A DNA stretch of 64,000 bases from Tepidisphaera sp. (lineage in GTDB: Bacteria > Planctomycetota > Phycisphaerae > Phycisphaerales > UBA1924): the NCBI GenBank assembly GCA_016124375.1, contig WGNV01000004.1:558001-622000 (forward strand), written 5' to 3'. Each line of letters starts with the position of its first letter. The first letter of the stretch is position 1. The position numbers and the translations under genes are program-made. Below the pieces are notes generated by a model. The model saw nothing but the letters and a program-made list of their open reading frames with translations. It made no database searches and was not told the origin of the DNA. Of the stretch, positions 1-9,804 are shown piece after piece.

Positions 1-699
1 CGGCGGCTGGGCGCCGGGCTTAGCGGCGGGCGGCTCGCTGGTGAGGCGCAGGACGTACGCGTCGATCTCGCGGTAGTCACCGGTGTTGAGGAGCGCAATG
101 CCGCGGGTGGGCTCGATGACTTCGATGCGGATTTCTTCGGCGGCGGCCAGGGCGCGGTCGAGCGTGCCGCTGGCGGAGCCGCCCCCGCGCAGGTTGTCGC
201 CCACGCGCACCAGCAGATCGACGTAGCCGTAGACGTGACCGAGCAGGGCCATGTCTTGCAGGAGTGCGATGCCGCCCGAGCGTTCCCAGACGCGGTCGAG
301 CACGCGGGTGATGGTGTCGCGGAGTTTTTCGTCGCGGGCGGTGCTGGTGATGCGGAGGGGCTTACCCAGCAGGAAGTCGATCATGCTCTGCACGCGCCAG
401 GCGATGTCGTTTTCGATGACCACTTCGCGGCGTGGACCGGCGCGGTCGTCGATCGAGCCGCAGTAGCGCTCGGGCAGGCCGGCTTCCTGGGCGAGGCGAT
501 AGGCGCGGCTGGTGCTGTCGCACGAGCCGTTGCGGCCCCAGGCGGCCCAGCGGGTGGTGCTGGAGCGGGGCGTCATCTCGTTGCGGTAGTAGGCCCAGAA
601 GCGCTCGAGGCGCGGGAGGGTGGTGGCGTCGTGATCGCTGAGCAGGCGGGCGAGCGAAGCGTTGTCGAGGCCGATGTCATGAAACGCGTCGAGTTGCAT
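1..699 (-). CDS. Phage portal-like protein, 3' end cut by window edge
   Basis: Open minus-strand frame without stop to the edge (absent from the ORF track): MQLDAFHDIGLDNASLARLLSDHDATTLPRLERFWAYYRNEM...VIENDIAWRVQSMIDFLLGKPLRITST...LLQDMALLGHVYGYVDLLVRV...; resembles SPP1 gp6-like portals. Confidence 0.6.
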   Translation of the reverse strand, partial: MQLDAFHDIGLDNASLARLLSDHDATTLPRLERFWAYYRNEMTPRSSTTRWAAWGRNGSCDSTSRAYRLAQEAGLPERYCGSIDDRAGPRREVVIENDIAWRVQSMIDFLLGKPLRITSTARDEKLRDTITRVLDRVWERSGGIALLQDMALLGHVYGYVDLLVRVGDNLRGGGSASGTLDRALAAAEEIRIEVIEPTRGIALLNTGDYREIDAYVLRLTSEPPAAKPGAQPP

Positions 700-1040
700 G
701 GCGAGGTCTCCGGGGGAGGCGAGGCTGGGCGATGCGAATGTGCATGGCCCACAACCAACCCCCCGGGGACGCGATTTGCGCGCGCAAAGGCGGGTGATGC
801 GCGAGGGAAATGGGCGAAAAAGCCCGCTGGGGCTTCAAAAAGGGCGAAGAAAAAATGCGCGGATTTTTCGGCGGAGGACCGCGTTTGCGCGCGCAAATCT
901 TGCGATCCGCGGCTACATCAGGCCTTGGCGCTTCGCGTCAGGACCCTCATTCGCCCAAGAGTCGCTTTGGCGACAAACAGACGACAACCAGTCTTGATGC
1001 ACTGAGCGACGTGACCCGCATACCAGCGATGTCGACCATG

Positions 1041-1709
1041 TCAGGGCCGTGCTTCAAGATGAAATCGGATCAGTTGGTCAATCGGTGTTTGTGTTCGACT
1101 GGTCCGCTCGAGCGGGCGGGACTCTAGCGACCACAAGAACGGATAGAACGCGAGACCAGCGTTCGCCGGAAGCGCCGCCACTTCCTCTCGCCATCCAGAC
1201 CAGCGAACGTTGGTGTAAAACTTATCGCGGCGTTCCTCGCTGAGCATCACTTGTACCCACGCAGTGTGTCCAACGCCGAGACCGGTCCACTCGAGTGTCT
1301 CTGGTGAAAAATATGCGACTTGGCCTAGTGGAGTGGATTGCAAGAAGCCACCATTAATTGCGAAAATGCCTCCCAAAATATCCACACCAACAACAACGCC
1401 AACTGGCGGCTGGTTCAAACGAGCAAATCCGAGAAGCGAAGTCGCTGATTCAAGACTGAGAGCACATTCTTGGTGACCGCATCCGAGTATTCGCACCCAG
1501 CCACTATCCAACAAAATGCCTCCTGCATGAAATGCCAGGGCGCCAAGCGTTGATCTTGAACTCACTTGCATCGCTTCGATGCAACGGCGGCCTTGTTCCC
1601 CCGCTCCTGGAAGCAAGCGGGCGTTCGAGCCGGCTTGTTGTATCGCCAAGGCAACTGCGGGCCATGCCGGATCGTCGTTGCGGAGCAATTCATCAGCCGT
1701 TCGTTTCAT
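1041..1709 (-). CDS. DUF2625 family protein
   Basis: DDPAWP...LGALAFHAGGILLDSGWVRILGCGH...DILGGIFAINGG...YFSPETLEWTGLGVGHTAWVQ...FYPFLW; start chosen at MKRTADELL. Confidence 0.78.
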   Translation of the reverse strand: MKRTADELLRNDDPAWPAVALAIQQAGSNARLLPGAGEQGRRCIEAMQVSSRSTLGALAFHAGGILLDSGWVRILGCGHQECALSLESATSLLGFARLNQPPVGVVVGVDILGGIFAINGGFLQSTPLGQVAYFSPETLEWTGLGVGHTAWVQVMLSEERRDKFYTNVRWSGWREEVAALPANAGLAFYPFLWSLESRPLERTSRTQTPIDQLIRFHLEARP

Positions 1710-1903
1710 ACGGGAGGTTACGACACGATTCAGGAGTGGTTCAATTGTGCTTGACCAACGAGGCTCTGTCGCCGTCTCGGGTGAGTTGACGCCGAAGACT
1801 TCGAGCGTACTCGTTCGCCCGCCCCGTGGCGGGGTTCGATATCTCGTTCCCAATCGTCTCCTGTCAATCCACGGCCCGCTCCGCCTCCCGTACACTGGCC
1901 CCC

Positions 1904-2614
1904 ATGGCTGATGCCGCGTCACAATCCGCGCCCCCGTGGCTGGCGAAACTCGCCGGGCGTTTCCTCGTGTTCGAGGGGCCGGACGGGTCGGGCAAGTCCA
2001 CGCAGATGAAGCGGTTGGTGGCGCTGCTGGCGGCGCACGGCGTGCCGGTGTGCGAGGTGCGCGAGCCGGGCGGCACCGACGTGGGCGAGCGGATCCGCCA
2101 GATTCTGCTCGACAAGAACCAGAGCGAGATGGCCCTGCGCTGCGAGATGCTGCTGTACATGGCGAGCCGGGCGCAACTGGTCGAGAAACGCATTGCGCCG
2201 GCGCTGGGGGCGGGGCACGTCGTCATCGCCGATCGGTTCGTGAGTTCGACGATCGCGTATCAGGGAGCCGCGGGGGGTTTGCCCCGTGAAGAGATCGACG
2301 CGGTGACGGGCGTCGCGTGCGGGGCGCTCAGGCCGGATTTGATTCTGATCTTTGACGTGGACGAAGAGACGGCGGCCAAGCGGGCGGGGATCATCGGGCC
2401 GACGGGCAAGGGCAAGCGGGCGGATGCTTCGAGCGGGTCGCTGTTTGCGGATCGGATGGAGGATCGCTCGCGGGAGTTTCGGCGCAAGGTGCGGGAGAGT
2501 TACTTGGCGCAGGCGAAGGAAGAGCCTTCGCGGCACGCGCTGATCAACGCGAGCAAGGGGCCGGAAGAGGTGTGGGCGTCGCTGGCGCGGGTGCTGGAGA
2601 AGTGGTTCGGCTGA
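1904..2614 (+). CDS. tmk: Thymidylate kinase
   Basis: FEGPDGSGKSTQ P-loop, REPGGTDVGERIR, DRFVSSTIAYQG. Confidence 0.96.
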   Translation: MADAASQSAPPWLAKLAGRFLVFEGPDGSGKSTQMKRLVALLAAHGVPVCEVREPGGTDVGERIRQILLDKNQSEMALRCEMLLYMASRAQLVEKRIAPALGAGHVVIADRFVSSTIAYQGAAGGLPREEIDAVTGVACGALRPDLILIFDVDEETAAKRAGIIGPTGKGKRADASSGSLFADRMEDRSREFRRKVRESYLAQAKEEPSRHALINASKGPEEVWASLARVLEKWFG

Positions 2615-2624
2615 AGCGCGAGGG

Positions 2625-2647
2625 CCGCGCCGCCAGGACCGGCGCGG
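2625..2647. terminator. GC-rich hairpin between convergent genes
   Basis: CCGCGCCG-loop-CGGCGCGG 8-bp stem between tmk and a convergent gene; no clear T tract. Confidence 0.4.
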
Positions 2648-2674
2648 GGCATCGCACGCTTTCTTCCTGAGGCC

Positions 2675-4648
2675 TTACTTGCGTTCGACCTGGTTGCTGG
2701 GTTCGCCCGAGCGCGACTGCTGGAACTTCTGGAGCATGGCGCGGGCTTCTTCCAGCCCGTCGGGCTTGGGGAAGATCTGGTCGAAGGAGCGCAGGCCCGA
2801 CCCGGGGTTGGCGTTGGCCGCGGCGTTGAGATCTTCGCGGAAGTGCGTGGCCAGGGTGTCGTAGCCGATGGCCTTGAGGTCGGGCGGGGCGCGGTCGTAG
2901 ACCTGCTCGGCGTCGTCGAGGCCCAGGTTCTGCAGGAAGAGCGAGAACTGGATGCCGGCCATGACGCGGAAGTCGCTGGGCATCTGCTCCATGCGTGCTT
3001 CCTTGCCCGAGACGACGGTCTTGCGCATCTGGGCTTCGAAGAACGCGCGGTGGGCCATCTTGGCGAAGTTGAACTGCTTGAGGAACAGGTCCTGGTCGCC
3101 CGCCAGCAGGCCCGTGACGTAGGCCCCCTGCAGGGCGCCGGTCACCTGCTGGACGGCGATCGCGGGGCGACCGAACTCGCCCGTGAGCTCCTTGGTGACG
3201 AACTCATCGATGGGAAGCTGCAGATCGGCCCGCTTCCATGGGTCGTTCATGGTCTGGTACTTGAAGTTGATGAGCTTGTCGCGCCATTCCTCGGCGGTCT
3301 TGACCTCGCCCCGGCTGAAGAAGAAGCAGATGGCGTCGCGGATGAAGTTCTCGTAGCCGCCGGCCAGGGGCATGGTGCCGCGCTTGTTGGGGTCGTCGGC
3401 CCAGCTGCGGGCGACCATGGCGTCGAGCATGTCGCCGTAGCTCTGGACAAAGTGGGCGTTGGGTGCGCCGAGCCAGAGGGCGTACTTACCGGGGATGGTG
3501 GAGGAGAGGAAGTCGAAGTAGAGGTCGCCGCTGCGGAAGAGATCCTGCACGGCCTGGGCGCTGACGCGGTCGGTGTTGATGAAGTCGAAGAGGCCCTTGT
3601 TGGCGCGGGTGGCGCGATCCAGCGAGTTTTCGACGCCCTCGTGGGACCAGTAGAAGGCGTGGGCGGCGTGGTGTCGCCAGTCGATGGGCCCGATCTCTTC
3701 GGTGTAGCGGACCATCTTGGCGGGGTCCATGTGGTAGCGGTGGATGAGGACCTGCTTGCGGATGAAGGCGAGCAGGGCGGGCCAGGCCTTGGCGAAGGCG
3801 GGGTCGTCGACGACGGCGCCGAAGGTGCGGGCCTCGACGCCCATCTGCTTCTCGTAGAAGCGCTTCTGCCCGCTCTCTTCGACGGCGCGCCAGATCTCGT
3901 AGCGACGGAGCAGACGCCAATCGGGCGACATGTTCAGCTTGGCCAGGGCGAGGGCGAGCTGGTCGGTGGTGGGCTCGCGCTCGTGGAGCTGCTCGGGGGT
4001 TTCGGCGGCGTCGCGGATGACGGCGATCCACCCGGCGAACTTCTTGATGGCCTTGGCGCGGTCGCGGTCTTCGGGCCCGCGCTTGGGGGGCGGGCCGACG
4101 GCGATGGTCCACTCCTGGGCGAGCATTTTCTTGTAGTAGAGGTTGGCGTCGTCGGTCTGGCCGCCGATCTTGTGGAGGAAGATCCAGCCAAGTTCCTTGT
4201 GGAGGAGGAGGTTGTTGGGGTTGGCGGGGATGCCCTGATCGCGAAGCAGGTCGATGCCGGCCTTGACCCAGTGCCAGCGCTCCTCGGGCGTCTGGGTGCT
4301 GACGGAGATGTTGTACGCCATGTTCCAGGCGTGAAAGACCCAGACGCTGGCGAAGCGGGGCTGGAGCTTGGTGATGGCCTCGGCGAGCTGGTTGGCCTCG
4401 TAGAACTTGCCGTCTTCCTTCATCTGGTTGGCGCGCATCCAGAGGAAGTTGACGAAGATGCCGCGGAACGCGCCCATGGCGATGCCCAGGGAGACCTCGC
4501 GGGATTGGCCGTCTTCGGCGCGATCGGTGTAGGTGAGCTTGTCGCGCCCGGCGATGGCGGTGAGGGCGACGGCAAGCCCGCCCGAGGTGAAGAGGCACAG
4601 GCACAGGAGTGCCGACGCCCCGATTCGAATCCATGTGTCGCGTTTCAT
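2675..4648 (-). CDS. Conserved-looking membrane/exported protein of ABC cluster, TPR-like helical content
   Basis: 657 aa, N-terminal TM segment, consistent coding frame, co-directional with ABC permease/ATPase. Confidence 0.82.
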   Translation of the reverse strand: MKRDTWIRIGASALLCLCLFTSGGLAVALTAIAGRDKLTYTDRAEDGQSREVSLGIAMGAFRGIFVNFLWMRANQMKEDGKFYEANQLAEAITKLQPRFASVWVFHAWNMAYNISVSTQTPEERWHWVKAGIDLLRDQGIPANPNNLLLHKELGWIFLHKIGGQTDDANLYYKKMLAQEWTIAVGPPPKRGPEDRDRAKAIKKFAGWIAVIRDAAETPEQLHEREPTTDQLALALAKLNMSPDWRLLRRYEIWRAVEESGQKRFYEKQMGVEARTFGAVVDDPAFAKAWPALLAFIRKQVLIHRYHMDPAKMVRYTEEIGPIDWRHHAAHAFYWSHEGVENSLDRATRANKGLFDFINTDRVSAQAVQDLFRSGDLYFDFLSSTIPGKYALWLGAPNAHFVQSYGDMLDAMVARSWADDPNKRGTMPLAGGYENFIRDAICFFFSRGEVKTAEEWRDKLINFKYQTMNDPWKRADLQLPIDEFVTKELTGEFGRPAIAVQQVTGALQGAYVTGLLAGDQDLFLKQFNFAKMAHRAFFEAQMRKTVVSGKEARMEQMPSDFRVMAGIQFSLFLQNLGLDDAEQVYDRAPPDLKAIGYDTLATHFREDLNAAANANPGSGLRSFDQIFPKPDGLEEARAMLQKFQQSRSGEPSNQVERK

Positions 4649-4751
4649 GCCGCCGCCTTTGAAGTGCGTCCCATCTTGCGTTCGCCAGCCGCGGCTGCGG
4701 GGTTCGCGCCCCGCCAGCCGCGTTGTGGATCCGATTGCGTCCGCCGCGTAT

Positions 4752-6947
4752 CTACTGCCCCGAATAGATCGCCAGTTCGCGTCGTTTCATGACTATGACG
4801 CCGATGACGTAGAGAACCATGGTGGCCAGGGCCACCGACGCCACGCCCATCGCCGCGTCGCCCCAGCCCAGCCGCAGACCTTCGACCAGGTGGGCGGTGG
4901 GCTTGAGATCCGAATAGACCTGGAAGACGCCCGAGACCGCCTCGGCGACCTTGGAAATGATGGTGCGGAAGATGAGGGGCTTTCCCTGCTGGTCTTCGGT
5001 GGAGTAGTTGTCGAGCGCGCTGCGGGTGAAGGACGCGCCCTCCGCCGAGAAGAAGATGGTGAGCGAGACCAGGCACGCCACCGGGAAACTGAGGAACGTG
5101 CCCGCCACCACCCCCACCATCGCCAGAAACGCCAGCTTGACCCACAGCACCCCGACCACCCGGAGGAAGTTGGTGCGGAAGGACCCCGCGGCATACGTGA
5201 TCTCCAGCCCGTCGGGCGGGAAGCTCAGGCTCTCGGGGTTGGCCGAGCCCCTGAACACGTCGCCATTGGTGACCTGCACCTCGACGTTGCCCTCGTCATC
5301 GACCACGCTGGGCAGCAGGGGAATGGTGAGGGTCTGGGCCAGGGGCACCTCGCGCACCTCCGCCAGCGCACCCTTGAACTGGAACGTGATGCGGTACAGC
5401 ACGTCGGGCATGTTGCCGCCCGAATTGATCTTGTACCTCAGCACCAGCGGGCGGCTGGTCTGCTTGGCGGCGGCCAGGCCGGAGAAGCGGTAGACCGAGC
5501 TTTCACCCGGGCCGATGACGCGCTGGGCCTGGGAGAGGGTCTTGCGCAGGTCGGAGGTGATGCGCGAGGTGATGACGCTCCGCCGGAAGTCGCGCTGGAC
5601 CTCTGTCTCGCCCGGAACCTGCGACTCTTCGAGGATGGAGTTGACCCGGGCACTGACGCTCTCGCGGAACTTGGCTTCGTCGATCTCCCAGGGCTCGATC
5701 TGCACCGTGTCGCGGGCCGAGAGCACCTGGGTCTCGAGGATGAGGCGGTCTTCGCTGATCAGGCGGCCCTCTTCGGCGACGTAGGGCTTGATCTCGTTGG
5801 AAGCGGTCTGGTTGCGGAGGTATTCGGTGAAGAGGTAGACACCGCTGCCGCAGACCGTCATGAGGACCGCCGCCAGCATGGCCACGCCCAGCCACTTGCC
5901 CAGCACGTACTGGGCGGCGGACACGGGCTTGGTCATGGTCTGCCAGATGGTCTTGTCGCGCTGATCGAACGCGACGCTGGCGACGGCGAACAGCAGCACC
6001 AGCAGCCCGATGAGCCAGAACGACCCGCCCATGCCGTATTGCAGGAAGCTCTGCACGCGGTAGCGCAGGAACTCCTTGGGGTCGAGCAGTTGGGGCAGGG
6101 CCGCCAGCCCGATGACCAGCAGCACCAGGAAGACCACGCTGAGCTTGAGGCGGACGGCCTCGGCCAGGGTGTTGCGGGCGATGGCCGCGACCGCCCCGGG
6201 CTGCATGGTCATGGAGAACTTGAGCAAGGGCACAAAGGCCGCGGCGAAGACGGCCATGCCCACCAGCACCGAGACGGGCCCGGCCACGCTCGCCGGGGCG
6301 TACTGGGCAGTGGTGATGCCCGCCGCCACGCCCAGCAGCAGCGACACCACGCCGAACAGCAGCATCCAGAGCGAGTACGAGGTGAGCAGCCGTGCGAGCT
6401 GCATGAGGGCGGCGAAGACGGCGGTGAGCAGCATCACCCCCACCGCGACCGCCACATAGCCCGCCGGCACGTGCAGCACCGGCCCCAGCCTGAGCGCACC
6501 GACCGCCACCACCGACAGCGCGAGGTAGAGGATGCCCAGGCCCAGCCAGATGACGGCCAGGGCCAGCGCTCCGCCCAGCGCGATGCCCACGCCCAGGGCC
6601 GTCGAATCCGCCCGGGCCGACACCACGTCATTCACGATCGCGAGCGTGGAGCGTTCATCTTCGCTCACGCCGAGCTCGCCCTGCTTGGCCTGGGCGTCTT
6701 CGCCGGCCGCGGCCTTGTCGGCGTTGTCGGCGCCGATCGCCTTGTTGCCCACCAGTGGCTTGGGCGAGGTTTCGGGCTGGGCCTGGGCCGCCTCGACAAC
6801 GCCGGGCTCCAGCAGCGGGGCCGGGGGCGTCCTCAGCAGCAGCCAACCGAAACCGATGACCATCGCCGCCAGCACGACCGCACTGGCCGCCCACTGGAAG
6901 CCCCGCGACTGCTGGGCACGATTCAGACGAGAAAGCAACTCAAACAC
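4752..6947 (-). CDS. ABC-2-type transporter permease with large extracytoplasmic domain
   Basis: 731 aa, multiple TM segments, DQRDKTIWQTMTKPVSAAQYVLGKWLGV; 3 bp from the ATPase stop. Confidence 0.88.
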   Translation of the reverse strand: MFELLSRLNRAQQSRGFQWAASAVVLAAMVIGFGWLLLRTPPAPLLEPGVVEAAQAQPETSPKPLVGNKAIGADNADKAAAGEDAQAKQGELGVSEDERSTLAIVNDVVSARADSTALGVGIALGGALALAVIWLGLGILYLALSVVAVGALRLGPVLHVPAGYVAVAVGVMLLTAVFAALMQLARLLTSYSLWMLLFGVVSLLLGVAAGITTAQYAPASVAGPVSVLVGMAVFAAAFVPLLKFSMTMQPGAVAAIARNTLAEAVRLKLSVVFLVLLVIGLAALPQLLDPKEFLRYRVQSFLQYGMGGSFWLIGLLVLLFAVASVAFDQRDKTIWQTMTKPVSAAQYVLGKWLGVAMLAAVLMTVCGSGVYLFTEYLRNQTASNEIKPYVAEEGRLISEDRLILETQVLSARDTVQIEPWEIDEAKFRESVSARVNSILEESQVPGETEVQRDFRRSVITSRITSDLRKTLSQAQRVIGPGESSVYRFSGLAAAKQTSRPLVLRYKINSGGNMPDVLYRITFQFKGALAEVREVPLAQTLTIPLLPSVVDDEGNVEVQVTNGDVFRGSANPESLSFPPDGLEITYAAGSFRTNFLRVVGVLWVKLAFLAMVGVVAGTFLSFPVACLVSLTIFFSAEGASFTRSALDNYSTEDQQGKPLIFRTIISKVAEAVSGVFQVYSDLKPTAHLVEGLRLGWGDAAMGVASVALATMVLYVIGVIVMKRRELAIYSGQ

Positions 6948-6950
6948 AGG

Positions 6951-8240
6951 TCAGCCCCGCTCCCGGGCATCGCCCGACTGCTCTCCCGCGCCGTCCTTGT
7001 CCGGCCCACCACCCAGCAACGAATCGATCACCGACGAATCAACGCCCTTGGGCGGCTCGTAGGCCTTGACTGGCGGCGGGGGCGGCGGCGCCGCCTCTTC
7101 GCCTCGGCCCATGAGCTTGTCCACGATCTCATTACGCTCTCCGCCCGCGCCTTGATCGCTGGCGGGTTCGATCTTCGTCCCCGTGTCGGCGGCCATCGGC
7201 GACGGGGCGGGCTCGGCCGGCGCGTCGCTGGCCTTGACGAGCGAATCGATGAGTGCTTCGCCCGCCTCGGGTTCGATGCTCTTGAGGAACGCCGGGGTCT
7301 GCCCCCCCGAAGTCGCGCCGGAGGTGCCAAGCTGCTCGGCCCGGGCCTTGTCGACGATGTCGAGGAAGAGCTCTTCGAGCGTCTGCCGCGGGCGCGACAC
7401 GCGCGACACGCCCCGCTCGCCCCCGCTGCGCTGGCGGATGAGCCGATCGACTTCGGCCAGCGTCGCCTCGTCGAGCGTGTCGGTCTCGATCGTGGTCTTG
7501 GAGTGGCTCTCGAGCAGGTCGGCGCACGTCCCCTCGGCCCGCTTCTGCCCGCCGTAGAGGATCACCAGGCGGTCCACGCAGTCTTCGACGTCGGCGAGCA
7601 GGTGGCTGGAGAGGAGCACGGTCTTGCCGCGGCGGCCCAGCTCGATGATCAGGTCCTTGATCTGGCGCGTGCCGATCGGGTCCAGGCCGGTGGTGGGCTC
7701 GTCGAGAATCAGGAAATCCGGGTCGTTGATAAGCGCCTGGGCGATGCCGATGCGTCGCTGCATGCCCTTGGAGTATTCCCGCACGGGGCGGAACTGGGCG
7801 CCGGTGAGGCCCACCATGTCCAGCAGTTCGTCGATGCGGCGTTCGCGGGTGCGATGGTCGAGCTCGAAGAGCTTGCCGTAGTACTCCAGCGTTTCGCGCC
7901 CGTTCAGAAAGCCGTAGAGGTACGACTCTTCGGGCAGGTAGCCGATGCGCTTCTTGATGGCGACGTCGGTGGGCGCTTTGCCGAAGACGGCGACGCGTCC
8001 GCTGGTGGGGCGCAGCAGCCCGAGGATCATCTTGATGGTGGTGCTCTTGCCCGAGCCGTTGGGACCAAGGAGCCCGAAGACCTCTCGCGGGTGGATCTCG
8101 AAGGAGAGGTTCGAGACCGCGCGGGCGCGGTCACGCATCCAGAAATCCTTGAACACGCGCGTCAGTTGCTGGCACACCACCACGCCCGTGCCGGTGGTCG
8201 CGCCCGCCTGAAGCCCCGTTGTCGCCTGCGTCATCAGCAT
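6951..8240 (-). CDS. ABC transporter ATP-binding protein with Pro-rich C-terminal extension
   Basis: Walker A GPNGSGKST, signature YSKGMQRR, Walker B LILDEP; C-terminal tail of about 120 aa. Confidence 0.95.
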   Translation of the reverse strand: MLMTQATTGLQAGATTGTGVVVCQQLTRVFKDFWMRDRARAVSNLSFEIHPREVFGLLGPNGSGKSTTIKMILGLLRPTSGRVAVFGKAPTDVAIKKRIGYLPEESYLYGFLNGRETLEYYGKLFELDHRTRERRIDELLDMVGLTGAQFRPVREYSKGMQRRIGIAQALINDPDFLILDEPTTGLDPIGTRQIKDLIIELGRRGKTVLLSSHLLADVEDCVDRLVILYGGQKRAEGTCADLLESHSKTTIETDTLDEATLAEVDRLIRQRSGGERGVSRVSRPRQTLEELFLDIVDKARAEQLGTSGATSGGQTPAFLKSIEPEAGEALIDSLVKASDAPAEPAPSPMAADTGTKIEPASDQGAGGERNEIVDKLMGRGEEAAPPPPPPVKAYEPPKGVDSSVIDSLLGGGPDKDGAGEQSGDARERG

Positions 8241-8274
8241 TGCTCCACCCCGGTCCGGGGTCCTGGGCCACCGA

Positions 8275-9804
8275 TCACTGGTGGACCTGCAACTCCGTCT
8301 CGGTGTTGTACTGCTCTTTCTTCAGGCCTTCGAGCCGCTTGCGCTCCGCGATGTCGCTCTCGACCTTCTTCTTGGCCTTGTCGATGGCCCGCTGGATGTC
8401 CGGGTCTGGCCCGGTGTCGATCTGCACCAGCTCCAGCCCGTTGGGCACGCGGATCTGCTGCACCGTCTCGCGCGACAGGAAGTCGTTCATTGCCGAGACC
8501 CACTCGCGGGTCACCATCAGTTTCGAGTTGGCGTTGAACTGGGCCAGCTTCGCGTTGAAGCGGTTGAGATCAGCCGCCGCACGGCTCACGGCACCGGCGC
8601 GGTACGAGTTGGCCTGGGCGAGGATGTCCGCCACTTCGCCCCCTGAGAGCTTGGAGACCTTCCCGCCCTGGAGGTCTTCGGGCGCCCCGGCCATCTCGAT
8701 CTTTCCGGGCTCCATCTCGACGACGTCCCCGCTCATGATCGCTTCGATGCGCCCGAGCAGGCGCTTGGCCTCCTGCTCAGCCGCGGCCTGGCCCGCGCTG
8801 TCCTTGGCCGCCTCGGCCGCTTCCTGGCGCTTCACCGCGGCCTCGTAGTGCTCGATCTCTCGGATGAGATATGGCGCGGCGTTTCCGGCAACCTCGAGCA
8901 GCTTCTGCTTGCCCTGCGCCTTGGCCGCGTCCACTTCCTTGCGGGCCTCGCTGGAGGCCGCCACCACGCGCTGGAAGTCGCTGCGCACCTTGACGGGCGC
9001 GATGGCATCGACCGGGTCGAGCTGCTCGAGCTTGATCCCGCTCTCGAAGGAATCCAGCGTGTCCTGGGCGATCTGGCGGGCCTTGGAGCGCACCGAGTTG
9101 ATCTGGTCCGACGACTGCGCCAGCAACTGCTCGATCGTGACCCCGGCGCACGCCTGCACGATGCCGGCCTTGACGGCGTTGCGCACCAGGTCCTCGGCCT
9201 GTTCGTCCAGCACATTTTGCGAGTACTTGGCCACATCCTCCACGCTGTAGCCCAAGCGCCAGCGGGTGTGCGCGATGTTTCCCTCGGCCGTCAGCACGCA
9301 GCCGCCCTGCCCGGGCTTCAGGCTTTCGGTGGGCGTGAGCTTGTCGATGCTCTGGTCGGGCGTGGCGTTGGCCACCCAGAAGTCCTTGTCGATCTGGATC
9401 GCCTTGTACGCCCGGTCGACGGTGCGCAGCTCGCCGAGCGGAAAGGGCAGGCTCCACGCAAAGCCGGGGGGCAGGTTCGAGGCCTGGATCTTGCCGAACA
9501 GCAGGCGGATGCCGCGCTCGTTTTCCTTGATCGACCGGAAGCCGCTGGCCAGGTACAGCCCCGCCAGGACCACCATCGCCAGGCGGAGCAGCCACATCAT
9601 CACCTTGAGGGCTTCGGCCAGGCTCTGGTTGGCGGGGTCGAGCATGGCCTGCTCGTCCTCCGCCGCCGTCGTGCCCACCTCGCGCAACTGCACGCTGCCG
9701 CTGCGCCGGGGCGCGGGCGCCTGCCCAGCCTCATCGCCCCCGCCCAGGCCGGGCACGGGCGGATCCGGATCCAGCAGCAACTTCCCGATGGGGTCGAGAC
9801 TCAC
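8275..9804 (-). CDS. SPFH/band 7 protein, HflK-like
   Basis: TM segment then ENERGIRLLFGKI...LPPGFAWSLPFPLGELRTVDR. Confidence 0.92.
   Translation of the reverse strand: MSLDPIGKLLLDPDPPVPGLGGGDEAGQAPAPRRSGSVQLREVGTTAAEDEQAMLDPANQSLAEALKVMMWLLRLAMVVLAGLYLASGFRSIKENERGIRLLFGKIQASNLPPGFAWSLPFPLGELRTVDRAYKAIQIDKDFWVANATPDQSIDKLTPTESLKPGQGGCVLTAEGNIAHTRWRLGYSVEDVAKYSQNVLDEQAEDLVRNAVKAGIVQACAGVTIEQLLAQSSDQINSVRSKARQIAQDTLDSFESGIKLEQLDPVDAIAPVKVRSDFQRVVAASSEARKEVDAAKAQGKQKLLEVAGNAAPYLIREIEHYEAAVKRQEAAEAAKDSAGQAAAEQEAKRLLGRIEAIMSGDVVEMEPGKIEMAGAPEDLQGGKVSKLSGGEVADILAQANSYRAGAVSRAAADLNRFNAKLAQFNANSKLMVTREWVSAMNDFLSRETVQQIRVPNGLELVQIDTGPDPDIQRAIDKAKKKVESDIAERKRLEGLKKEQYNTETELQVHQ

Noticed and set aside
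2843-4792. 649-aa plus-strand ORF
   Set aside because: Antisense shadow of the 657-aa gene
4533-8537. 1334-aa plus-strand ORF
   Set aside because: Antisense to well-supported ABC permease, ATPase and 657-aa genes; long only because GC-rich DNA lacks stops; low-complexity Arg/His/Gln-rich translation
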